A stretch of DNA of 34,895 nt from Bacillus sp. EB600 (GTDB lineage Bacteria; Bacillota; Bacilli; Bacillales; Cytobacillaceae): NCBI RefSeq assembly GCF_024494385.1, contig NZ_JAEVLT010000044.1, positions 1-34,895 on the forward strand, given 5' to 3'. Below, piece after piece: positions 16,557 through 24,558 of the stretch. Below the pieces are notes generated by a model that was not told where the DNA came from, did no database searches, and worked only from the letters and a program-made list of their open reading frames with translations. Position numbers and translations under genes: made by a program. Position 1 is the first letter of the stretch. Each line of letters opens with the position of its first letter.

Positions 16557-17936
16557 TTGAAGACATTATTATTGGAAAATGTTTTAGCTGCGATGAACAT
16601 TCAAACGAATGAAAAACAAAAAGGAATACAGATCCGTCATGTCACATATGACAGATGGGATATTGAAAGTTATACGGTCTATTTTCATTGGACAAACAGA
16701 GAGTTTCCTGTTGAATCAATAAAGAAATACCAGAATGTATTCATCGTGACAGATACACCTTTTTCTGGTGTGGAAAAATTAAAGCCTGAGCAAATCATTA
16801 TGGTAGAAGATATTGAAGATTCTTTCTTTCAATTCACTTCGTATTACCGTCATCTTTTTTCCATTCCTGTCGTTGCTATTACCGGTACATGCGGAAAGTC
16901 TACGACAAAAGAAATGCTTAAACACATTTTGAAAGAAACACACAATGTACAGGCAACAATAGGGAGCAAAAATGCGGATTATTACAACCTCGATTATTTA
17001 ATGGGAATTAATGAAGATACGGATGTGGCGGTGTTTGAAACAGCGGTATCGAAAAGAGGAGATATGACGGAGTCCTGCAAGTATTTTTACCCGACGATTG
17101 GTATGATCACCATGATTGATGTGGATCACACGGATAAAATTCGATCGTTTGATGATTATCTGGCAGAAAAGGCAAAAATCATGGAAGGGATGAATAATAA
17201 GGGGATTCTCATTCTAAATGAAGACGACCGCTATCTCTCCACCATCGATACATCTAAATTCAAGGGAGAAATCATTACGTTCGGGAAAAATAGGGATGCT
17301 ACTTTCAGGATTAAGGAGGTTGAATACAATTCATCCGGCATGACGTTTTTGATGAAGCATAAGCAAATGATATTCAAAGGATATATACCGAGCCTTGGTG
17401 AGCATAATGTATATAATGCTGTTGCTTCCATAACCGCTGCTGCAACCTTAGGAGTCGATATTGGCTATGCTTTAAAGAGGTTATCCTCTTTTCGTCACAT
17501 GAGATCCCATTTTGAAATCATTGAAGGACGAAATGGCGTTACGTTGGTGGATGATACTTGGAAGTCCAATCCCGCTTCCTTAAAAGCAGGCTTAGAAACA
17601 TTAACCCGTATGGCGTCGCTGTCTCAAAGAAAAATTGTGGTTATTGGAAGAATGGCAGCACTCGGAAAATATGGAAATGAAGAATACGAAAAGGCGGGGC
17701 GTCTACTTGGTGATTTGGGGATCGATGTTCTCATCACCAAAGGATTCATTGCAAGAGATTTTGAAAAGCCGGCCATAGAGGCAGGAGTCAATCAACGAAA
17801 TGTATATCATTTTTCAGAGGCAGATGAAATGAAGCGGTTTTTTGATTCATTTCTAAAGCCAAATGACATTGTTTATTTCAAAACAGGCGGAAACGATCAA
17901 GACTTCGATGATGTCATCGAATATTTAAGTGGTTAA
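16557..17936 (+). CDS. MurF-like Mur ligase family protein
   Basis: This 459-residue protein has the three-domain Mur ligase layout. A divergent N-terminal domain covers about residues 1-103. The central ATPase contains the P-loop GTCGKST at 110-116 and VAVFETAVSKRGDM in place of the usual Glu block, then IDVDHTDKIRSFDDYLAEKAKI. A C-terminal ligase domain follows, with the MurF-type DDTWKSNPASLKAGLETL. Mur ligases join an amino acid or dipeptide to a carboxylate through an acyl phosphate. The N-terminus lacks a recognisable UDP-MurNAc-binding pattern, and the gene is not in a cell-wall cluster, so the acceptor is probably different. The TTG start lies behind AGGAGGG. A terminator follows directly. 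Confidence 0.8.
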   Translation: MKTLLLENVLAAMNIQTNEKQKGIQIRHVTYDRWDIESYTVYFHWTNREFPVESIKKYQNVFIVTDTPFSGVEKLKPEQIIMVEDIEDSFFQFTSYYRHLFSIPVVAITGTCGKSTTKEMLKHILKETHNVQATIGSKNADYYNLDYLMGINEDTDVAVFETAVSKRGDMTESCKYFYPTIGMITMIDVDHTDKIRSFDDYLAEKAKIMEGMNNKGILILNEDDRYLSTIDTSKFKGEIITFGKNRDATFRIKEVEYNSSGMTFLMKHKQMIFKGYIPSLGEHNVYNAVASITAAATLGVDIGYALKRLSSFRHMRSHFEIIEGRNGVTLVDDTWKSNPASLKAGLETLTRMASLSQRKIVVIGRMAALGKYGNEEYEKAGRLLGDLGIDVLITKGFIARDFEKPAIEAGVNQRNVYHFSEADEMKRFFDSFLKPNDIVYFKTGGNDQDFDDVIEYLSG

Positions 17937-17944
17937 ATAAGAGA

Positions 17945-17972
17945 AAAAAGCTGCCTTTAGGCGGCTTTTTTT
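17945..17972 (+). terminator. Rho-independent terminator
   Basis: The stem AAAAAGCTGCC/GGCGGCTTTTT (one G-T pair) with loop TTTA is followed by T residues. It lies 9 bases behind the Mur ligase stop. Being A- and T-flanked, it could work in both directions. Confidence 0.85.
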
Positions 17973-18180
17973 GCTATTCCCATTTTCCATTGTCGTCTAT
18001 GGGTATGACAAACGTCTTGAATAAAGCATAAAAAATATCCTGATAAGCAATCGAACAGATTCCCGTTTCGTCTGCGCCTTTTCTCAAAAAATTATGGAAC
18101 ATCATGATGTTTGTCCAGTCCACGCTTGTCTTAAGACATATATTGTTGAAGAGAATCATTCATTAAAACACAAAGATAGG

Positions 18181-19404
18181 ATGAAAAAGATGCGAACGAT
18201 TGTCTTTATCGAAACAAATAAATCGGGGTCAAGCAGAGAAGCAATCAAAGCAGCGGAACGCCTCGGCTTTTTTACCGTGTTATTGACGAAAAAACAAACT
18301 TTCATTGATCAAAGAACCGAATTCCCCGATGTCCATCAGATGATTTTAGTCGAATCATTCGATTACAAAACATTAAAAAAAAACATCATCAAGCTAGAAA
18401 AACAAGGTAAAAAAATAAAAGGCATTTTCAGTTTTATTGATCCTTTTGTTCATTTGGCATTCGTTTTATCAAAGGAATTTTGTCACAGTGTTGTCTCGCC
18501 TGATCCCATTTTAAAAATGGAAGATAAAGTATTAACCCGAGAAACACTCAAAGACCTCCCAGTGTCTCCCCATTATGCCATTTATACATCGGATGATTCC
18601 TTAGAGGACTTTATTGAAGAACAAAAGAGACATTTGCCTCTTATTGTAAAATCACCCGTCTCCGCCGGTTCAAAAGATGTTCTGTTGGCAAATGACGAAA
18701 ACGAATTAAAGCAAGCCATGAAAAAATTACTGATAAAAACTGAACAGATTCTACTAGAGGAGTATCTACCAGGACCCCAATATTTGTTTGAAGTGTTAGT
18801 TCACAATGGGAATGTTCATATCATCGCTGTCATTGAACAAGAGATTACGTTTTTCGAGAGGTTTATTGTTACCGGATATTGTTTATTGCCGGATCCCAAA
18901 CAACATTTTTACGACAGCATCTTTGAAGCGGTAAACACAATCGTAAAGGCTTTTCAAATGAAAAACGGTGCCTGTCACTTAGAGATGCGCCACGTCAATG
19001 GTGCGTGGAAATTAATCGAAATCAACCCAAGAATCTCGGGCGGAGCGATGAATCGAATAATTGAGGTCGGTTATGGAATTAATTTGGCGGAAGAAACGAT
19101 TCAATTAATGTTAGGGAACGCGCCCCGCCTTGCGAAAAAACACAGCAAGTATGTATATGCCCATTATTTAACCGTTGATATGAAAGGAAAATTAATTAAG
19201 GTAACAGGGAAAAACCGGAGTTCTAACTATCCAGGCGTAGATGAGGTGTATATAAAACCAAGGCAAGGAAAGATATTGCGTCCGCCTTTATCAATGGGGG
19301 ATCGTTGCGGTTACGTGTTGGCATCCTCAAATGATAAAGAAGAATCGAAAAATATTGCCAAGAAAGCAGCCAGCGAGATACGTTTCTACCTTGAACCGAT
19401 TTAA
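18181..19404 (+). CDS. ATP-grasp carboxylate-amine ligase
   Basis: From the ATG at 18181 the product has 407 residues (or 404 from the ATG at 18190). An N-terminal Rossmann-like preATP-grasp domain (MRTIVFIETNKSGSSREAIKAAERLGF) is followed by an ATP-grasp domain. ATP contacts are LIVKSPVSAGSKDV at 154-167 and LLEEYLPGPQYLFEVLV at 191-207. Metal-binding residues are in HLEMR (266-270) and EINPRISGG (280-288). A C-terminal subdomain ends with MGDRCGYVLASS. The pattern resembles L-amino acid ligases and carbamoyl phosphate synthase-like enzymes that form amide bonds through acyl phosphates. Upstream in-frame codons to 18094 are unlikely to be translated. It lies between the Mur ligase and a YheC/YheD protein, so a shared amide-forming pathway is inferred. 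Confidence 0.8.
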   Translation: MKKMRTIVFIETNKSGSSREAIKAAERLGFFTVLLTKKQTFIDQRTEFPDVHQMILVESFDYKTLKKNIIKLEKQGKKIKGIFSFIDPFVHLAFVLSKEFCHSVVSPDPILKMEDKVLTRETLKDLPVSPHYAIYTSDDSLEDFIEEQKRHLPLIVKSPVSAGSKDVLLANDENELKQAMKKLLIKTEQILLEEYLPGPQYLFEVLVHNGNVHIIAVIEQEITFFERFIVTGYCLLPDPKQHFYDSIFEAVNTIVKAFQMKNGACHLEMRHVNGAWKLIEINPRISGGAMNRIIEVGYGINLAEETIQLMLGNAPRLAKKHSKYVYAHYLTVDMKGKLIKVTGKNRSSNYPGVDEVYIKPRQGKILRPPLSMGDRCGYVLASSNDKEESKNIAKKAASEIRFYLEPI

Positions 19405-19423
19405 ACATTGGGAGAGATAAATC

Positions 19424-19837
19424 ATGACTATGATATATAAAAACGGAAAAGAGCGTATATTTCAAACTAAAATCAATTTTGGAAAAGCAGAATATGTCTG
19501 CAAAACAAAAGGATTTCAACGCAGGCTTGCTTGCCCCTAATGATATAGAAGTGGATACCATTCCTATCCTCTTGTATTCTTCCTTGTCATCAGAATCATT
19601 TTCCGCTTATGGAATATCAGTCATTGCATTCCTGATTCATTTGGACCTTTTAAAACGAGTTTTTTCCGTATTGAACATTTAAAAGAAGGTTCTTTTATTT
19701 GTTTATCTTTATTGCGTCCTCTAAATGAAAACGGACATCTAGCAGACTCTATCCTTGACACGTATCAATTAGAAAAGACGGATTTTACGATCAAAATCGA
19801 AACCAAAATCATTTCCATCATTCAATGCGCTAGTTGA
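19424..19837 (+). pseudogene. CotY/CotZ-like spore crust protein, frameshifted
   Basis: Three consecutive frames give one CotZ-like sequence. An ATG frame from 19424 gives MTMIYKNGKERIF and KAEYVCKTKGF. A frame near 19500 gives LLAPNDIEVDTIPILLYSSLSSES. A frame from about 19626 gives PDSFGPFKTSFFRIEHLKEG, then SLLRPLNENGHLADS and YQLEKTDFTIKIETK, ending QCAS. B. subtilis CotZ has the matching FFRVERVHGSCATLSLL and FRLEKTNYCIEVDLD with QCL-type end. Two frameshifts break the gene, and some conserved Cys positions read as other residues. CotY/CotZ/ExsY proteins form the Cys-crosslinked outer crust or exosporium. Its place between two ATP-grasp genes links the cluster to the spore surface. Confidence 0.65.
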
Positions 19838-19887
19838 TCGTGAACTATTAGAGATTGAACAAAAATTCTAGGGAGAGAAAAAGTATT

Positions 19888-20943
19888 ATGACGTTAATCG
19901 GCATGCTTCATCATCGAGCAGATCCAAACCATGTAAAAAAGGCATATGCTTATGCTGCTGTAGCAAAAGCAGAAGGTGTTGACTTTTTTTACTTTACCCC
20001 AGGGAAGGTCAATATTGAACAGGAAAAAATTTTAGGAAAAGCATATGAAAATGGGCAGTGGATTGAAAAGGAATTTCCATTTCCTGACGCGATTTATAAT
20101 GCAAGTGCTCCGGTAAGTGAAAAAGCGGAACAAATCGTTGATTATTTGTATGATAGGATTCCGTTTACCAGTCATTCGATCGGAGATAAATTAAGTGTTT
20201 ATAACCGGATTAATCGGGCGAAAGAATTTGAACAGTATCTTATTCCTTTTTATGAATTAACGGACGAACAGGTCTTTTTTGACATGATGACGCGGTATGA
20301 AAAAGTGATTTTGAAACCGCAAACCGGACATCAAGGCAGTGGCATTGTGTATATCGAAAAGGATGGAAACCAGTACAGAATCAATGAGGCAGGAATCATC
20401 TCAACGAGGAATGAAAAACAATTGTTAGACTTGTTATCCGATAAAATAGAAGAACAAGATTACGTCGTTCAACAGTTTATTACAAGCAAAACCAAAACGG
20501 GTCATGTGTTTGATTTCCGGCTCCATGTTCAAAAAAATGGAGAAGGAAAATGGGTCATTACTTCAATATATCCAAGGATCGGGCGTTTGGGGACCATTAC
20601 ATCGAATATGGGCAGCGGCGGTTATAGCACGTACCTAGATGTTTTCCTACAAACAGAGTTTGATAACTACTGGTATGATATTAAAAGGTATCTTGAATAT
20701 TTTTCGCTTAGTTTTTCCAACCATTTTGATTCATTATATGACCATGTATTGGATGAATTAGGAATTGACGTCGGAATTGATGAAGACCAAAAACTATGGC
20801 TTTTTGAAGTCAACTGGAGACCAGGTCCGCCTAATATCTATAGTGTTGAATTGGATGTAGCGAAAAATACGATCCTGTATGCGAAATATTTAGCGAAAGA
20901 AAGGCGTGCCCTTACCAGAGAATATAACCGTTTGGATAAATGA
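19888..20943 (+). CDS. YheC/YheD-family ATP-grasp protein, spore coat-associated type
   Basis: I choose the ATG at 19888 (MTLIGMLHHRADP, behind AGGGAGAG), which gives 351 residues. The upstream in-frame codon at 19855 has no ribosome binding site. The sequence fits the YheC/YheD family. An N-terminal domain includes VDFFYFTPGKV and DAIYNASAP. The ATP-grasp core has ILKPQTGHQGSGIVYI at 141-156, VFDFRLHVQ at 207-215, and the metal-binding FEVNWRPGPPNIYS at 306-319. B. subtilis YheC and YheD are spore coat-associated proteins, but the reaction is not established. All three ATP-grasp motifs are intact, so catalysis is likely. It follows the CotY/CotZ-like pseudogene by 50 bases. Confidence 0.85.
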   Translation: MTLIGMLHHRADPNHVKKAYAYAAVAKAEGVDFFYFTPGKVNIEQEKILGKAYENGQWIEKEFPFPDAIYNASAPVSEKAEQIVDYLYDRIPFTSHSIGDKLSVYNRINRAKEFEQYLIPFYELTDEQVFFDMMTRYEKVILKPQTGHQGSGIVYIEKDGNQYRINEAGIISTRNEKQLLDLLSDKIEEQDYVVQQFITSKTKTGHVFDFRLHVQKNGEGKWVITSIYPRIGRLGTITSNMGSGGYSTYLDVFLQTEFDNYWYDIKRYLEYFSLSFSNHFDSLYDHVLDELGIDVGIDEDQKLWLFEVNWRPGPPNIYSVELDVAKNTILYAKYLAKERRALTREYNRLDK

Positions 20944-21420
20944 CAACAGATTTGGGGATTATCCGTTGAATATCATTGTTTATCGTGGAGAAGAAATTGC
21001 CTGGTAAATATGCGGGAATGTCGTTTTTACCAGCATAGACTATGAAGGTGAAACGATCGGATTAAATGGACAAACAAGTAAGATGGCTGGAAGAAAATAA
21101 ACAGTTAATCAGTCATGATAACGAAAGCCAGATATATACGGAATTGTTTTGCAAAAAGCCCTTAGGGCTTTTTGTATGTATGGAGATTGATTCCATTCTA
21201 GGCTACGGTCAGCGACTGTAGCACTCTTGCGGGCCATTTGGTTCACAAGATAGAAGCTCCTATAGATTTTTCATTTATCTATTCACTTGTTCAAGATATG
21301 TATTCTTCTGAACAAGGATGTCCGAGTAGTGTGTGATCCTAACGGGGCAATTTACTTTAAAAAGCACAATATTTTTGTATGGAAAAGCAAACAAAAAATC
21401 TTCCAAGATGGAAGATTTTT
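20944..21420. other. Decayed sequence with terminator and gene scraps
   Basis: Behind the YheC/YheD gene the plus strand reads INIIVYRGEEIAW, a stop, then GNVVFTSIDYEGETIGLNGQ in another frame, and KWLEENKQLISHDNESQIYT in a third. These look like one small gene broken by frameshifts, which I do not recognise. From 21175 to 21420 I see only short accidental frames. Confidence 0.4.
21152..21176 (+). terminator. Rho-independent terminator
   Basis: The perfect 10-bp stem CAAAAAGCCC/GGGCTTTTTG with loop TTA is a strong, possibly bidirectional terminator behind the YheC/YheD gene and the gene scraps after it. Confidence 0.8.
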
Positions 21421-21598
21421 TTATTTTAAATTGGGATATCCTTGCTGGCGCAAAGCCCCATGCACCAATATAGCAGCAGTATTCGAAAGGTTCAGTGAAC
21501 GAACATTATCATTCATTGGTATTCTCAAAAAATGATCTTTATTTTTTTCTAGTAAATCTTTTGGTAATCCCGTTGTTTCTTTTCCAAACATAAAATAA
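21421..21598 (-). pseudogene. trmL: tRNA (cytidine/uridine-2'-O-)-methyltransferase TrmL, 3' fragment
   Basis: The minus strand encodes MFGKETTGLPKDLLEKNK, FLRIPMNDNVRSLNLSNTAA and ILVHGALRQQGYPNLK followed by a stop. These are SPOUT motifs 2 and 3 of TrmL (CspR), which methylates the wobble base of certain tRNALeu. Only the last 55-60 of about 155 codons are present. The fragment ends where a transposase scrap begins at 21599, so transposition probably removed the 5' part. An intact trmL is expected elsewhere in the genome. Confidence 0.75.
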
Positions 21599-21667
21599 AA
21601 GCATCTTCAAGCCTATTTAGACGAATTTTGTTATCGATTTAATCGAAGAAAATTCAAAGGTAAATAG
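21599..21667 (+). pseudogene. IS1595-family transposase, C-terminal scrap
   Basis: Twenty-two codons read KHLQAYLDEFCYRFNRRKF, then KGK and a stop. KHLQxYLDEFxYRFNRR is the typical end of the DDE transposase of IS1595/ISXO2-like elements. It starts exactly where the trmL fragment ends. No terminal inverted repeat was identified. Confidence 0.65.
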
Positions 21668-21737
21668 TTTAGCCGTTTAGGGATACTCTGTGCATCTACA
21701 AAGACGATTACCTATTCTGAGCTAGTGGGATAATCAT

Positions 21738-22001
21738 TTTAATAAATAAAAAAACCGGTATTTATCATGTATCCAATTCAGGGGAATGTTCATGGTTCTC
21801 ATTTGCAAGAACGATTTTCAAAGAAGCAGGGGAGAGTCCAAATTTGGTCAAACCAATAACAACTGAGGGGTACGGGGCTCTTGCACCAAGTCCACGTTAT
21901 TCGGTTTTGGAGCATCACGCTTTAATGAGAGAGGATGTTAAGCCCCCAGACATTGGAAAGATGCCTTACAGGAATATATACGAAAGGAGAGTTATAAATG
22001 A
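21738..22001 (+). pseudogene. rmlD 3' fragment (copy 2)
   Basis: The sequence corresponds to the last 88 codons or so of the intact reductase gene at 14005-14847, starting within INKKTGIYHVSNSGE. One base is missing in the run of C residues near 21945 compared with copy 1, which shifts the frame before the end. There is no start and no N-terminal NADPH-binding domain, so the fragment is not functional. Confidence 0.85.
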
Positions 22002-22455
22002 TTGAAGGAGTGAGATTAAAACGACTTACAAAACATTGTGATGATCGCGGCTTTTTTGCAGAACTTGTTCGTGACGATGAACCTGAACTATTGACAAGAT
22101 TTGGTCAGGCCTCATGGTCGATGAGCTATCAAGGTGTTATTAAGGCGTTTCATTATCACGAAAAACAAGATGATCTATGGTTTTTTCCTTCCGGCAATGC
22201 ACAAGTTGTACTTTATGATCTAGGGGAAGATCCGTCCACCCATGGGGAAACGGATGTGTATTATTTGGGTGAGGAAAATCCGGTTATGCTCCTTATTCCA
22301 AAAGGAGTCGCGCGTGGTTACCGTGTACTTGGCCAAAAGCCTGCCACGATCATTTACTTTACAACGGAATCCTATAACAGAGATCATCCTGATGAAAACC
22401 AATCCGCTGGGACGATTCTTTGATAAATTTTAATTGGGAGACTGAGAACCGTTAG
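21998..22455 (+). pseudogene. rmlC/spsL second copy, C-terminally frameshifted
   Basis: The frame is almost identical to the epimerase at 14844 but loses one base near 22397, so PDEKRIRWDD becomes PDENQSAGTIL and the protein ends after 141 residues at 22423. The original stop position would be 22455. The conserved AHGY motif reads ARGY here, which changes a conserved His at residue 106. Ribosome binding site and start are intact, so it may still be translated, but loss of the C-terminal block and of this His suggest it is inactive. Confidence 0.8.
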
Positions 22456-22499
22456 TTATTTTGTTTTGCAGAACTATGTTATATAGTTTTTAACTTTTT

Positions 22500-22831
22500 T
22501 TTAACTTTTAAATACAGAAGAATTTGTTCCGCACATTTTTCGAGGGGAAACTTATCGGTTTCCACAATAATTTCTGGTTTTTCCGGTTCTTCATATCTGC
22601 TTTAGAAAAACCAAGATCTTCATTTAAGCCAAACCGAACGTTATCTCCGTCCAAGCGATAGGTTTTCACTCCCTGGGTAAACAATCTCTCTTCAATTTCA
22701 GCAGCTAAAGTCGACTTTCCAGATCCTGATAGGCCAGTAAACCAAATGACAACACTTTTGTGTCCGTATGCTTTCAGGCGCGTTTTTTTAGATATATTTC
22801 CAATATGCCATGTAATATTCTTAGATTTCAG
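22500..22831 (-). pseudogene. cysC: Adenylylsulfate kinase (CysC), copy 2 with internal deletion
   Basis: This copy keeps the true N-terminus, with KNITWHIGNISKKTRLKAYG followed by HKSVVIWFTGLSGSGKST, LAAEIEERLFTQGVKTYRL and DGDNVRFGLNEDLGFSKAD. After SKAD it jumps to sequence for the C-terminus in a wrong frame (MKNRKNQKLLWK), because 251 bases present in copy 1 are missing at 22595/22596. About half of the enzyme, including SFISPYK, is gone. The start is probably CTG at 22831, 6 bases behind AAAGGTGATC; no ATG, GTG or TTG lies at a suitable place. It is the second gene of the sat operon. Confidence 0.85.
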
Positions 22832-22971
22832 GCCGATCACCTTTCTTTTAAAAAACCAATAAGAACCAAACAGAATAAACAATTGTTAGAGTCATAGACA
22901 ATGGTAATTAGCACAAATGCGATTTACTTAGTCATATTCATTTTTCTCCATAGTTTGAAAATGGCAAAGCG

Positions 22972-24129
22972 TTATGATTCATCTTGGTTCATTCCGTTCA
23001 TTAAGATTTCAACTACCTCAGGACGGGAAAACTCCTTTGGCGGGTATACGCCGTTTCGCAACATTTGCCTGACCTTTGTCCCACTTAAATAAAAGTGAGA
23101 TTCCTTTTCATGAGGGCAGGTTTTGGAAGTGCACATACTCTCGCATTTTGTGCAAAAAAAGGAATGTTCAAATTTTAGAATCTCAATTTCTAAATCCTCT
23201 TTTGTGAAATTTTCAAAAATCTTTTGTGAATCATATGTTCCATAATAATTTCCTACACCGGCATGGTCTCTGCCGACAATAAAATGTGTACAACCATAAT
23301 TTTTCCGCACAATCGCATGGAATACGGCTTCCCTGGGACCTGCATATCTCATAGCCGCTGGATAAACAGAAAGCATGACCCTGTCCATTGGATAATATTT
23401 GTCCAAAAGAACTTGATAGCTTTGCATTCGAAGATTGGCAGGAATATCATCCTTTTTCGTTTCACCAATCAGCGGGTGGATCAACAGGCCATCTGTTATT
23501 TCAAGAGCGGTTTTTTGAATGTACTCATGAGCCCTGTGAATTGGATTGCGGGTTTGAAATCCGACGATTGTTTGCCAGCCTCTATCTTGGAAAGCCTTCC
23601 GAATGTCGATTGGATCGTTAAAGTATTTTTCAAACGGACAATGGGGAGGACGTTCGACCATTAGAATCGGACCGGCCAAATAAATGTCTCCTTTTTGGAA
23701 TAGTTTTTGCACCCCGGGATGATTCAGGTCTGTAGTTCCATAAATTTGTTCTGCCTCTTCTTGTTTGTTATAGTTGTATTTTTCATCCAATTTTAGAACT
23801 CCGTAAAGGTTTTTATCTAAACCTTTTAAACCTATCTCCATTCCAATTTCCAGCTGTTCTGCTTCTTCGTTCGTTACAGGGAGAGTAATCGGAATTGTCC
23901 AAACTGTCCCATTTGAAAATCGCATATTTTTTAAGATACTTTGATAGTCCTTTTTGCCAGTAAATCCGGTTAAAGGACTGAATGCACCGGTTGCAATAAG
24001 CTCAAGGTCGGATAAGGTCCATGAATCAATATAGATTGAAGGCAAATGGGAACCCATTTCTTTAAAGTATTTTGCTTGTTTTAGGTCTGCTATTCTTTGA
24101 ACTAATGTTCCTCCGTGTGGGAGAATCAT
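22972..24129 (-). CDS. sat: Sulfate adenylyltransferase (ATP sulfurylase)
   Basis: This enzyme makes adenylylsulfate (APS) from sulfate and ATP. I choose the ATG at 24129 (MILPHGGTLVQR), 9 bases behind AAAGG, which gives 385 residues. The ATG at 24138 is too close to that site. Motifs, numbered from the ATG at 24138, are QTRNPIHRAHE at 195-205, HPLIGETKKDD at 221-231, GRDHAGVG at 289-296 and a Cys/His cluster with C329, C332, C336, C341 and H343 that binds zinc in this subfamily. Length equals B. subtilis Sat. No cysH or sulfate permease gene is near, so this is not the usual assimilation operon. Here sat leads to cysC and lies next to glycan genes. Confidence 0.95.
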   Translation of the reverse strand: MILPHGGTLVQRIADLKQAKYFKEMGSHLPSIYIDSWTLSDLELIATGAFSPLTGFTGKKDYQSILKNMRFSNGTVWTIPITLPVTNEEAEQLEIGMEIGLKGLDKNLYGVLKLDEKYNYNKQEEAEQIYGTTDLNHPGVQKLFQKGDIYLAGPILMVERPPHCPFEKYFNDPIDIRKAFQDRGWQTIVGFQTRNPIHRAHEYIQKTALEITDGLLIHPLIGETKKDDIPANLRMQSYQVLLDKYYPMDRVMLSVYPAAMRYAGPREAVFHAIVRKNYGCTHFIVGRDHAGVGNYYGTYDSQKIFENFTKEDLEIEILKFEHSFFCTKCESMCTSKTCPHEKESHFYLSGTKVRQMLRNGVYPPKEFSRPEVVEILMNGMNQDES

Positions 24130-24166
24130 CGCTACCATCCTTTCTATTATCTATAAAATATCTTGA

Positions 24167-24310
24167 TTAATTTATTAATTTACTTTCCAGGTATTTCAGC
24201 ATACTTTTCAAGGTCATATTTTGTCTATTATTTCCGGTGTCGTGAGCATCCATTAATAACTTCAAAAGCCTGTCTTTTGAGATGTTAATAGGTTTTATAT
24301 CATGTCCCAC
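24167..24310 (-). CDS. Small hypothetical protein upstream of sat, 47 aa
   Basis: A GTG frame of 48 codons lies 11 bases behind AAGGAG and ends 37 bases before the sat start on the same strand. The product starts MGHDIKPINISKDRLLKLLM and is mostly helical and charged (LKSMLKYLESKLIN at the end), with no Cys and no membrane segment. I do not recognise it. Position and ribosome binding site suggest it is the first gene of the sat-cysC transcript. Confidence 0.5.
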   Translation of the reverse strand: MGHDIKPINISKDRLLKLLMDAHDTGNNRQNMTLKSMLKYLESKLIN

Positions 24311-24558
24311 CTGAAGAAATTCTCCTTTCTTAAAGCTTTAACATCATAAGTTGAATGAAAAAAGGTCTCATTTTAATTTATGAGTTAATTAAATAATCGG
24401 AGAGGGCATTTTGGCAAAACAAGCTTAAGCCTAAGCAGATCGGAATAAATCAATATTCATTTTCAAAAACCTTAAAATTAAAATCTAATAGTAGATCCGT
24501 ACAAGCAGTAGTTAATGGTTTTAATATAATATCTTAAGAAAGTGAGGTGGTTAAATCT
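24311..24558. other. Promoter region of the minus-strand sat operon
   Basis: On the minus strand CATAAATTA (24382 to 24374) matches the sigma-K -10 pattern CATAnnnTA, about 64 bases before the small gene, but I see no convincing -35. No coding frame was seen. Confidence 0.3.

Larger units (their letters stand above)
21738..22745 (+). repeat. Direct repeat copy 2 (rmlD end, rmlC, cysC part)
   Basis: This is the second copy of the segment at 14583-15845, about 7.1 kb downstream in the same orientation. It differs by scattered substitutions, single-base indels in both rmlD and rmlC, a small insertion near 22480-22500, and a 251-base deletion at 22595/22596. The P-loop part of cysC continues past 22745 into genuine cysC sequence here, unlike copy 1. 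Confidence 0.9.

Noticed and set aside
17974..18159. Minus-strand frame of 61 codons ending IDDNGKWE
   Set aside because: It reads like a protein end, but there is no ribosome binding site and it overlaps the leader of the ATP-grasp gene; I could not support it.
21287..21535. Plus-strand frame of 82 codons
   Set aside because: Its second half is the shadow of the trmL fragment on the minus strand.
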